From positions 56,130 through 120,129 of the forward strand of contig JAKOPZ010000296.1 in assembly GCA_029778615.1 (NCBI GenBank): 64,000 nt of DNA, written 5' to 3'. The notes under the pieces are model-generated. The model was given only the letters and a program-made list of their open reading frames with translations. It was not told the DNA's origin and did not search any database. Numbering within the stretch: the first letter of the stretch is position 1; each line of letters opens with the position of its first letter. This document shows positions 15,567 to 21,706 of the stretch, one piece after another. A program made the position numbers and the translations under genes. The stretch is from Chloroflexota bacterium (GTDB lineage: Bacteria; Chloroflexota; Anaerolineae; UBA4142; SHND01).

Positions 15567-16406
15567 ATGGCGCTCAAAGGCAATCTTCGCGATTTTTCTC
15601 TCCACCAGCTGCTCAATCTGATAAATTTGGCGCACAAGACCGGCGCGCTGAATCTGAAACCGGAACCACCGATGAACAGCGCGGCGAACGGTCATGCCGC
15701 GCCTGCTTCGTTGTTTTTTCGAGAAGGGCGTTTGATTCACGCCGCGTTCGAGGGCAGACCCGCGCGACTCACCGATGTTTTGGTCCAAGTCGGACGCTTG
15801 ACGCCCGAACAAGCGCAGACGGTGCGCGCGCGTTCGCGCGTGGACACGGATAAAGAGCTCGGGCTGCTGCTCATTCACAACGGCTATCTTTCGCAAAACG
15901 ATATTATTCAAGGTGTGCGCGGTTATTTGCTCGAAACGGTGTACCAATTGTTTACGTGGTCGGCGGGCGATTTCCGTTTCGAGCCGAATGAACTGCCGCC
16001 CGAAGAACGCATCACCGTTCCCCTCTCGCTCGAAAATGTCATTTTGGAAGGGAATCGGCGGCAGCACGAATGGGAAAAATTGCGCGACGAGATTCCCGAC
16101 CTCGAAGTGCCGCTGCGATTCTCCGAACGTCCCGGCACCAACTTGCGCAACATTTCTTTGACGCGTGAAGAATGGCAAGTGATTTCGTTTATCAATTCGC
16201 GCAATACGATTAAACAGATTGGCGAATACTTGCAGCTCGACGAGTTTCAGGTGCGGCGCATTGTGTATGGCTTGAAGCAAAACGGCTTGGTTGAAATGTC
16301 GCAGCCCGTGCGCATGGACCCGCTGGTCAACCGCGCGCCGCTGCCCGGTGTGAAATTATCGCGCGGCGTTTTGCTGCGTATCATTGACGGCATTCGCCGT
16401 CGGTAG
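15567..16406 (+). CDS. DUF4388 domain protein with C-terminal winged helix
   Basis: 279 aa. Residues 1-165 are a DUF4388 (PATAN-like) module: MALKGNLRDFSLHQLLNLINLAHKTGALNL, then ASLFFREGRLIHAAFEGRPA. The middle has a second response-like segment, LLLIHNGYLSQNDIIQGVRGYLLETVYQLFTW. The C-terminal ITREEWQVISFINSRNTIKQIGEYLQLDEFQVRRIVYGLKQNGLVE-like portion reads as a winged helix. Together with the GTPase and V4R protein that follow, this is a signalling set seen across Chloroflexota and other gliding or polarised bacteria. Its biochemical role is unproven; it may be an adaptor or DNA binder controlled by the GTPase. Confidence 0.8.
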   Translation: MALKGNLRDFSLHQLLNLINLAHKTGALNLKPEPPMNSAANGHAAPASLFFREGRLIHAAFEGRPARLTDVLVQVGRLTPEQAQTVRARSRVDTDKELGLLLIHNGYLSQNDIIQGVRGYLLETVYQLFTWSAGDFRFEPNELPPEERITVPLSLENVILEGNRRQHEWEKLRDEIPDLEVPLRFSERPGTNLRNISLTREEWQVISFINSRNTIKQIGEYLQLDEFQVRRIVYGLKQNGLVEMSQPVRMDPLVNRAPLPGVKLSRGVLLRIIDGIRRR

Positions 16407-16488
16407 AGAACGAACACTGTTTCGTTCAACAGGATGCGAACCCGCGTTCGCGCCTTGCACAAAATCTTTCCCGTACTCCGCATTTATT

Positions 16489-17019
16489 ATGCAGACCGTC
16501 AAAATGGTGGTGACCGGTCCGTTCTCCGCCGGCAAAACGGAATTTATTGGCAGTATCAGCGAAATTGCAGTCGTTCGCACCGAACGCCGCATCAGCGATG
16601 AAACACGCGCCGTCAAAGCACAAACGACGGTGGCGATGGATTTCGGGCGGATTACGATTGACAAAGATTTGGTGCTGTACCTGTTCGGGACGCCGGGACA
16701 GCGCCGTTTCGATTTCATGTGGGAAATTTTGTCCGAAGGGATGCTCGGTTTCGTCGTCATGGTAGACTCGGTGCGCCCCGAAACGTTCCGCGAAGCGCGT
16801 TCGATTCTCGATACCTTTCGCCGTTACAGCGAAACGCCGTTCGTCGTCGCCGCGAACAAACAAGACCATCCCGACGCGTGGTCGCCCGAAGATTTGAAAA
16901 TCGCGCTCGGACTCGACGACGGCATCAAAGTATTGCCGTGCATCGCTTCACAAAAAGAAAGCGTCAAGTACGTACTGCTCGAACTCTTGTATTCCATTCT
17001 GGAACGCGCACAGGAATAA
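16489..17019 (+). CDS. Small Ras-like GTPase (COG2229/MglA-like)
   Basis: 176 aa from ATG 16489. G1 is GPFSAGKTEF (10-19). The G2 region holds TTVAMDFGRI. G3 is atypical: LVLYLFGTPGQRRFDFM carries TPGQ where DxxGQ is usual, as is common in this bacterial family. G4 is NKQD (about 125) and G5 is around CIASQKE. It probably acts as a GTP-dependent switch in the cytoplasm. It sits between DUF4388 and V4R genes on the same strand with short gaps, so it is probably one operon. A short inverted repeat (GAACGAA/TTCGTTC, 16408-16427) lies in the gap before it. Confidence 0.85.
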   Translation: MQTVKMVVTGPFSAGKTEFIGSISEIAVVRTERRISDETRAVKAQTTVAMDFGRITIDKDLVLYLFGTPGQRRFDFMWEILSEGMLGFVVMVDSVRPETFREARSILDTFRRYSETPFVVAANKQDHPDAWSPEDLKIALGLDDGIKVLPCIASQKESVKYVLLELLYSILERAQE

Positions 17020-17038
17020 TCTTTTTCCCGAAACCTCT

Positions 17039-17689
17039 ATGGATGCTCAATCAACAACCATGCCTGACCGTGGAATGCCCAGCGGCGCGCTGCGTTTGCT
17101 CTTTCTTTCGATTGAAGAAGTGATGGGCAAGGATGGAATCAAAGCGGTCTTGAACGGCGCCAAACTTTCGCACTATATCAACAATTATCCCGAAAATTCG
17201 CTCGAGTACGGCGTGACCTTTGGCGAATATGGCAAGGTGGAACAGGCGGTCGAAGACTTTTTGGGACCGCGCGGCGCGCGCGCGATTTTGATTCGCGTGG
17301 GACGCGAATTGTTTCGCTACAGCTTGCGTGAACAGTCCGCGCTGTTGGGCATCGCGGGCAACGCGTTAAAAAATATGCCGCTCATTTCCACGCAAGCGAA
17401 AATGAAAATTCTCTTGCAGCAAATTGTGGGCGCGGCAAACAAAACGGTGAATCAACCGGCGCGTCTGGAAGAAAATGACGAAGCATTTCTGGTGGTGATT
17501 GACAAGTGCATGTGCCAATGGCGTCCGAAACATGACAAGCCGTGCTGTCTCGTCACCGTCGGCACCTTTAGTGAAGCGATGAAGTGGCTAACCGATAAAC
17601 CGATTGAGGTAAAAGAGATTACGTGTTTGAACAACGGCGCGGACGCGTGCCGCTATCAGATTCCGAAAAGATTACCCGAAGAGGCGTAA
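17039..17689 (+). CDS. V4R (4-vinyl reductase) domain protein
   Basis: 216 aa, starting 19 bp after the GTPase. The C-terminal half has the V4R signature: EENDEAFLVVIDKCMCQWRPKHDKPCC, then EVKEITCLNNGADACRYQIPK, with clustered cysteines that in this fold bind metal or a small hydrophobic molecule. The N-terminal half resembles the helical heme-NO-binding-like part (YINNYPENSLEYGVTFGEYGKVEQAVEDFLG). It is probably the ligand sensor of the GTPase module. It ends at a strong bidirectional terminator. Confidence 0.8.
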   Translation: MDAQSTTMPDRGMPSGALRLLFLSIEEVMGKDGIKAVLNGAKLSHYINNYPENSLEYGVTFGEYGKVEQAVEDFLGPRGARAILIRVGRELFRYSLREQSALLGIAGNALKNMPLISTQAKMKILLQQIVGAANKTVNQPARLEENDEAFLVVIDKCMCQWRPKHDKPCCLVTVGTFSEAMKWLTDKPIEVKEITCLNNGADACRYQIPKRLPEEA

Positions 17690-17711
17690 CTCGTCCCAAC
17701 ACAATGCACAG

Positions 17712-17752
17712 AAAAAAAGTGCGAGAGAAATTTTCTCTCGCACTTTTTTTTT
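17712..17752. terminator. Bidirectional intrinsic terminator
   Basis: A-run, GTGCGAGAGAAA, short T-rich centre, TTTCTCTCGCAC, T-run. It serves the V4R gene on plus and the lipoprotein gene on minus, which converge here. Confidence 0.9.
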
Positions 17753-17754
17753 GT

Positions 17755-18366
17755 TTATCCGCCGCAGTCTGCTGTTCCGTCGTATTCCAGTTTCAGTGTT
17801 GTATTGCCTTGTTTCAATTCCAGCGTCTTGGCGTCGGCGTTCCACTGCATCTGATATTCGGTGACCTTGCTGTCCGCGCTGTCGGTCAACGAAAGCGTTT
17901 GTCCCGTGACCTTGAACGTTCCTTTTTGGACAACTTTGTTGCCGCCCTGAACAATTTCCCACGTGTTGTTTGGGCAGAAACGATACGCCTGGTCTACCTG
18001 ACTCACCGCCCACGCACTGCCCGGCAAGACCACGTTACCATTTTGCGTTTGCGGACCACCGGAAGGTGTGCCGGTATCTGCCGTGCTGCTGTCATCCAAC
18101 GCATCTTGCGTTGGACTTGGACCATTATCGGAATCGCCCGAATCCTCTTCGGGTGTGCCATTTGCGCTGTCGTCCAGAGCATCCGTAGTTGGATTGGCTG
18201 AGGTGCCAGCGGCGCGCGTGGGCGCGGGTACCGATGTCCGCCGCGCGATGGTTGCGGTCGGTTTGGTTTGTGGATTCGAATCGCCTGTGCCGCTGCATGC
18301 CGCCATCGCGACCGTCACGAGCAGCATTCCTGCCAAGACAAACCAAAAAACAATTCGCTGTTTCAT
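17755..18366 (-). CDS. Lipoprotein with disordered linker and small C-terminal domain
   Basis: 203 aa. MKQRIVFWFVLAGMLLVTVAMAAC is a lipoprotein signal with Cys24. Residues 25-105 are a low-complexity Ser/Thr/Pro/Asp linker. Residues 110-203 (GNVVLPGSAWAVSQVDQAYRFC... GTFKVTGQTLSLTDSADSKVTEYQMQWN) look like a small beta-barrel lipocalin-like domain. AGGAG lies 8 bp before the ATG. It is anchored on the outer face of the membrane; ligand unknown. Confidence 0.78.
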   Translation of the reverse strand: MKQRIVFWFVLAGMLLVTVAMAACSGTGDSNPQTKPTATIARRTSVPAPTRAAGTSANPTTDALDDSANGTPEEDSGDSDNGPSPTQDALDDSSTADTGTPSGGPQTQNGNVVLPGSAWAVSQVDQAYRFCPNNTWEIVQGGNKVVQKGTFKVTGQTLSLTDSADSKVTEYQMQWNADAKTLELKQGNTTLKLEYDGTADCGG

Positions 18367-18435
18367 GCAATATTCTCCTATCCTGTATCCTTCAGCAGGC
18401 GCATTGTATCAAATTTTGTAGAAATCGCGTATCCA

Positions 18436-18464
18436 TTGACCTGTATCCAATTCCCAAGTACAAT
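18436..18464 (+). promoter_or_regulatory. Promoter for a leaderless transcript
   Basis: TTGACC (18436-18441), 17-bp spacer, TACAAT (18459-18464). The ATG of the small membrane protein begins 7 bp after the -10 element, where transcription should start. Confidence 0.65.
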
Positions 18465-18471
18465 TTACTGC

Positions 18472-18660
18472 ATGTTGGCGGTTTGGTTACTTTCCGTTGA
18501 ATCGCTTGCCTTGACGATTTATGTTATCATTGGCGAGGTGCGGCTCGCGCGGCTTGATGCCGTGCCGGTGAATTTTGCGATTCATTTGATTTTTATGTGG
18601 ACGTTCACGTTGCTGTCGTGGGCATTGGTCATTGCCGCGTGGCATCCGTGGCGTTTATAA
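18472..18660 (+). CDS. Small two-helix membrane protein, probably leaderless
   Basis: 62 aa: MLAVWLLSVESLALTIYVIIGEVRLARLDAVPVNFAIHLIFMWTFTLLSWALVIAAWHPWRL. Two hydrophobic stretches (about 2-22 and 33-57) are separated by a basic loop. There is no Shine-Dalgarno sequence, but a near-consensus promoter places its +1 at or next to the ATG. Not recognised as a known family; the case rests on the promoter geometry and membrane pattern. Confidence 0.55.
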   Translation: MLAVWLLSVESLALTIYVIIGEVRLARLDAVPVNFAIHLIFMWTFTLLSWALVIAAWHPWRL

Positions 18661-18796
18661 AACGCGCGCCAAGATTCGCCGCCGCTGTCAACCGTTGGTG
18701 TGCGGCGTCGCGCGGGGCAATGCAAATTCTGCGCGGCGCTTTCCAGTACAGGTGTCATTCCAATCCGCGTGATTTTCAAATAAATTGCATTTCATT

Positions 18797-18825
18797 TTGA
18801 CACGCGCATTCGTTCATGTTAATAT
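18797..18825 (+). promoter_or_regulatory. Promoter upstream of TPP riboswitch 1
   Basis: TTGACA (18797-18802), 17-bp spacer, TAATAT (18820-18825). The 136 bp before it (18661-18796) shows nothing further. A small hairpin, GTTGTC/GACAAC, opens the leader at about 18833-18849. Confidence 0.7.
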
Positions 18826-18868
18826 CGCCCGCGTTGTCAGGCGGACAACATTAACAATCAAAATCTTT

Positions 18869-18983
18869 TCGGGGAGCTGGAGTGAGTCCGGCTGAGAAAA
18901 AGAACCGCAAGCCGCATTACGATATGCGGAAGCCCATCTTTGACCCTATCACCTGATCCGGATAATGCCGGCGTAGGAAAATG
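18869..18983 (+). promoter_or_regulatory. TPP (THI-element) riboswitch in front of pdxS
   Basis: The conserved blocks are present in order: GGGGAGC, GGCTGAGA, GACCCTATCACCTGATC, then GGATAATGCCGGCGTAGGAA. These are the thiamine diphosphate binding core. An A-rich, GCCGCATTACGATATGCGG-type variable hairpin sits in P3. It is followed by a hairpin (18987-19008) and an apparent terminator (19013-19046), so control is probably by transcription attenuation. The first downstream gene is pdxS, a vitamin B6 gene. Confidence 0.9.
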
Positions 18984-18986
18984 TAA

Positions 18987-19008
18987 GGAACGTTCGCCGC
19001 AACGTTCC
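18987..19008. repeat. 22-bp palindrome in riboswitch expression platform
   Basis: Arms GGAACGTT and AACGTTCC around loop CGCCGC. Same design as the copies in glycosyltransferase and thiB-like genes. Here it could compete with the terminator stem. Confidence 0.75.
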
Positions 19009-19012
19009 ACTC

Positions 19013-19046
19013 ACGCTGGCTCTATTTGGGTCGGCGTTTTTTATTT
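19013..19046 (+). terminator. Riboswitch-controlled terminator before pdxS
   Basis: ACGCTGGC pairs with GTCGGCGT (two G-U pairs), followed by TTTTTTATTTT. Distance and T-run fit a TPP-dependent terminator. Downstream, TTTCCCGCGCGGGAAA (19051-19066) and AGGAGG precede the pdxS start. Confidence 0.6.
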
Positions 19047-19083
19047 TCAATTTCCCGCGCGGGAAAATCACAGGAGGCATTCG

Positions 19084-19971
19084 ATGGACAAGCAAGTTGG
19101 AACATGGGCAGTCAAAGTGGGGCTCGCGCAAATGCTCAAGGGCGGCGTCATTATGGATGTGACGAACGCGGAGCAGGCAAAAATCGCCGAAGACGCAGGC
19201 GCGTGCGCGGTGATGGCGCTCGAACGCGTGCCTGCCGATATTCGCAAACAGGGCGGCGTCGCGCGCATGAGCGACCCGACGAAAATCATTGAAATCATGG
19301 AAGCCGTCTCGATTCCCGTGATGGCTAAAGCGCGCATCGGACATTTCGTCGAAGCGCAAGTGTTGGAAGCACTCGGCGTGGACTATGTGGACGAATCCGA
19401 AGTCCTCACGCCTGCGGACGAAGAAAATCACATTGACAAGAATCAATTCAACATTCCGTTCGTATGCGGCTGCCGCAATCTCGGCGAAGCATTGCGCCGC
19501 ATCAACGAAGGCGCGGCAATGATTCGCACCAAAGGCGAAGCGGGAACGGGCGATGTGGTGGAAGCGGTGCGTCACGCGCGCGCGGTGCTGGGCGAAATTC
19601 GGCACTTGCAAAACATGCGTCCCGACGAATGGTATCGCGCGGCAAAGGATTTGGGCGCGCCATACGAATTGGTCAAAGAAGTGGCGGAAACGGGAAAATT
19701 GCCGGTGGTGAATTTTGCAGCAGGCGGCATTGCGACACCGGCGGACGCGGCGTTGATGATGCAAATTGGCGTGGACGGCGTATTCGTGGGCAGCGGCATT
19801 TTCAAATCGAGCGACCCGGCAGTCCGCGCCAAAGCGATTGTGATGGCGACCACGCATTACAACGACCCGAAAATTATCGCGGATGTTTCGCGCGGACTCG
19901 GCGAACCAATGCTCGGCATTGCCGCGCGTTCGATTGGCGAAGCGGAACAGCTCGCGGTGCGCGGGTGGTGA
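19084..19971 (+). CDS. pdxS: Pyridoxal 5'-phosphate synthase, PdxS subunit
   Basis: 295 aa, a full-length TIM-barrel synthase. It makes PLP from ribose 5-phosphate, glyceraldehyde 3-phosphate and ammonia supplied by PdxT. Visible active-site residues are Asp25 (GGVIMDV), Lys82 ([11 protein letters not shown]) and Lys150 ([10 protein letters not shown]); the phosphate loop is [30 protein letters not shown]. The start is fixed by AGGAGG 7 bp upstream. It is transcribed from a leader that contains a TPP riboswitch. The amidotransferase gene pdxT follows after a heptamer-filled gap. Confidence 0.97.
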   Translation: MDKQVGTWAVKVGLAQMLKGGVIMDVTNAEQAKIAEDAGACAVMALERVPADIRKQGGVARMSDPTKIIEIMEAVSIPVMAKARIGHFVEAQVLEALGVDYVDESEVLTPADEENHIDKNQFNIPFVCGCRNLGEALRRINEGAAMIRTKGEAGTGDVVEAVRHARAVLGEIRHLQNMRPDEWYRAAKDLGAPYELVKEVAETGKLPVVNFAAGGIATPADAALMMQIGVDGVFVGSGIFKSSDPAVRAKAIVMATTHYNDPKIIADVSRGLGEPMLGIAARSIGEAEQLAVRGW

Positions 19972-19982
19972 TGTAGGTATCA

Positions 19983-20041
19983 GGGAACAAGTAGCAGGTA
20001 GTATGGCAAACCTACTACGTGCTACTTGCTACCTGCTACTC
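19983..20041. repeat. Inverted heptamer arrays, GTAGCAG / CTACTTG
   Basis: A GTAGCAGGTAG-type run is followed by CTACGTGCTACTTGCTACCTGCTAC-type units on the other strand. Twelve-base arms (AGTAGCAGGTAG and CTACCTGCTACT) can form a hairpin between pdxS and pdxT. Confidence 0.75.
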
Positions 20042-20046
20042 AAAAA

Positions 20047-20622
20047 ATGAAAATCGGAGTTCTCGCCCTACAAGGCGCGTTCCGCGAACATGTGCAAATG
20101 CTGCGCTCGCTGAATGTGGATGCGGTGGAAGTGCGTTTGCCCGAACAATTGCGCGACCTCGACGGCTTGATTATTCCCGGCGGCGAAAGTACGACGATTG
20201 GAAAAATTGCGACGCAATACGGCTTGCTCGAACCGATTCGTGAAATGGTGGCACAAGGCAAACCCGTGTGGGGCACGTGCGCGGGGATGATTGTGCTGGC
20301 AAAAGATGTGGGGATGCGTCAGCCATTGATTGGCGTAATGGATGTAAAGGTGAAACGCAACGCGTTCGGGCGCCAAGTAGATTCGTTTGAAACGGACTTG
20401 GATATTCCCGAAATCATGAATGGAGACAAGTCCCCGTTTCACGCGATTTTCATTCGCGCGCCGCTGCTCGAATCGGTAGGCGATAATGTTCAAGTGCTGG
20501 CAAAGTTGGAGGATGGAACGATTGTCGCCGCGCGCCAAGCAAATTTGCTGGCAACAAGTTTTCATCCCGAATTAACGCACGACGCGCGGTTTCACAAATA
20601 CTTTTTGGAAATGGTTCGGTGA
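20047..20622 (+). CDS. pdxT: Pyridoxal 5'-phosphate synthase, glutaminase subunit PdxT
   Basis: 191 aa from ATG 20047; the preceding in-frame TTG lies in the repeat. Class I amidotransferase: GGEST at 45-49, nucleophile Cys78 in VWGTCAGM, and the His-x-Glu pair in TSFHPELT near 172-174. It hydrolyses glutamine and channels ammonia to PdxS. It is part of the TPP-riboswitch operon with pdxS and thiN. Confidence 0.96.
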   Translation: MKIGVLALQGAFREHVQMLRSLNVDAVEVRLPEQLRDLDGLIIPGGESTTIGKIATQYGLLEPIREMVAQGKPVWGTCAGMIVLAKDVGMRQPLIGVMDVKVKRNAFGRQVDSFETDLDIPEIMNGDKSPFHAIFIRAPLLESVGDNVQVLAKLEDGTIVAARQANLLATSFHPELTHDARFHKYFLEMVR

Positions 20623-20624
20623 GA

Positions 20625-20680
20625 GGAGACTAGAGACTGGAGACTTGAGATTCAGTCTCTAAGCTCCAGTCTCTGGTCTT
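20625..20680. repeat. Inverted heptamer arrays, GGAGACT / AGTCTCT
   Basis: GGAGACT, AGAGACT, GGAGACT and TGAGATT, then CAGTCTCT, AAGCTCC, AGTCTCT. The two halves are complementary and can fold into a long imperfect hairpin between pdxT and thiN. Confidence 0.8.
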
Positions 20681-20682
20681 TT

Positions 20683-21309
20683 TTGAACGCAGTTATCGTC
20701 GCCAACGGTGAAATGCAAACAGAGGCGCGGCTTCAGGAAATTTGGTCGCGCGCGGATTTGCGGGTCGCGGCAGATGGCGGCGCGCGGAATGCAAGATTGT
20801 TTTTGGAACGCGCGCCGCATCTCGTCATTGGCGACATGGATTCGCTGGACACGGAAACGCGCGCGTGGTTGGAGACAAGTAGTTGCGAATTCATTCGCCA
20901 CCCGCGCGCCAAAGATGAAACGGATTTGGAACTCGCGGTTTCGCTCGCCCAAGAACGCGGCGCGGAGGAGATTACGATTCTCGGCGCGTTCGGCGGACGC
21001 GTGGACCATTTTTTGGCGAATGTGTTTTTGCTCACACGCGCGCAAAATTTAAGGATTGTGAATGGCGCGAGTGAAATGTGGGTGGGAATTGGAAAGGATG
21101 AAATAAAAGGGCATGCGGGAAATGTCGTGTCGCTGATTCCGCTCGGTGAGCGCGTCGAAGGAATTACGACGAGCGATTTGGAATATCCATTGCGCGGCGA
21201 AACATTGGAACGCGGCAGTACGCGCGGCATTAGCAATGTGATGCTCGGCGAACGCGCGCAAGTGAATTGGACGCGCGGGACATTGCTCATCGTACATTCG
21301 TTTGCATAA
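20683..21309 (+). CDS. thiN: Thiamine diphosphokinase
   Basis: 208 aa from TTG 20683, directly behind a heptamer hairpin; no ATG is available nearby. It transfers pyrophosphate from ATP to thiamine to form TPP. Family motifs are LRVAADGGARNA, HLVIGDMDSLD (metal-binding Asp residues), KDETDLELAV and ILGAFGGRVDHFLANVFLL. The C-terminus has the beta-sandwich with GSTRGISNVM, the thiamine-binding segment. It fits a TPP-controlled operon: it makes the riboswitch ligand from thiamine brought in by the importer encoded next. Confidence 0.92.
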   Translation: MNAVIVANGEMQTEARLQEIWSRADLRVAADGGARNARLFLERAPHLVIGDMDSLDTETRAWLETSSCEFIRHPRAKDETDLELAVSLAQERGAEEITILGAFGGRVDHFLANVFLLTRAQNLRIVNGASEMWVGIGKDEIKGHAGNVVSLIPLGERVEGITTSDLEYPLRGETLERGSTRGISNVMLGERAQVNWTRGTLLIVHSFA

Positions 21310-21355
21310 ATGGACGCGTCACAGAAACTTTGGCGCATCGTTTCGAGTTATACAT

Positions 21356-21450
21356 AGAGATTGGAGACTAGAGATTAGAGACTTTGCCGAACATAGGTGA
21401 GGGATGGCAAATCGAAAATCTGAAATCATAAATCCAAAATCATAAATTCC
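21356..21450. repeat. Two heptamer families upstream of TPP riboswitch 2
   Basis: AGAGATT, GGAGACT, AGAGATT and AGAGACT (21356-21383), then AAATCGA, AAATCTG, AAATCAT, AAATCCA, AAATCAT and AAATTCC (21409-21450), ending at the first base of the riboswitch. No clear promoter was identified here. Confidence 0.85.
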
Positions 21451-21451
21451 T

Positions 21452-21540
21452 CCGGGGAGCTCGATTGCATCGGGCTGAGAGGGCTGCTTGAAGCAGCCGA
21501 CCCATCGAACCTGAATCAGGGTAATGCCTGCGCAGGGAAC
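21452..21540 (+). promoter_or_regulatory. TPP (THI-element) riboswitch of the thiamine importer
   Basis: CCGGGGAGCTCG, GGGCTGAGAGGGCTGC, then GACCCATCGAACCTGAATC and AGGGTAATGCCTGCGCAGGGAA: all core blocks of a TPP aptamer, more canonical than copy 1. A terminator follows at 21590-21623. Confidence 0.95.
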
Positions 21541-21589
21541 ATTGGTTCGCGTTGTTGAAAATCAATCGTTTTGCGCTGTTGATGATTGA

Positions 21590-21623
21590 CCGCCTCTCGT
21601 AATCGGAGGCGGTTTTTGTTTTT
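21590..21623 (+). terminator. Riboswitch-controlled terminator
   Basis: CCGCCTC and GAGGCGG pair around a 9-nt loop, followed by TTTTTGTTTTT. It is the off-state terminator of the second TPP riboswitch. Confidence 0.88.
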
Positions 21624-21706
21624 ATACATTACGCGTAGTGCGCGTGCTCTTATGCGCTCTTACGACATTAGAGAATGTCGGCTGCGCACAGCAAGATAGG
21701 AGTCAC

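Noticed and set aside
18271..18300. tRNA-like GATTCGAATC segment
   Set aside because: It lies in the lipoprotein linker coding sequence and no cloverleaf can be formed around it.
18949..19857. 302-aa minus frame opposite pdxS
   Set aside because: pdxS is complete with catalytic residues; the antisense product is His/Arg-rich and featureless.
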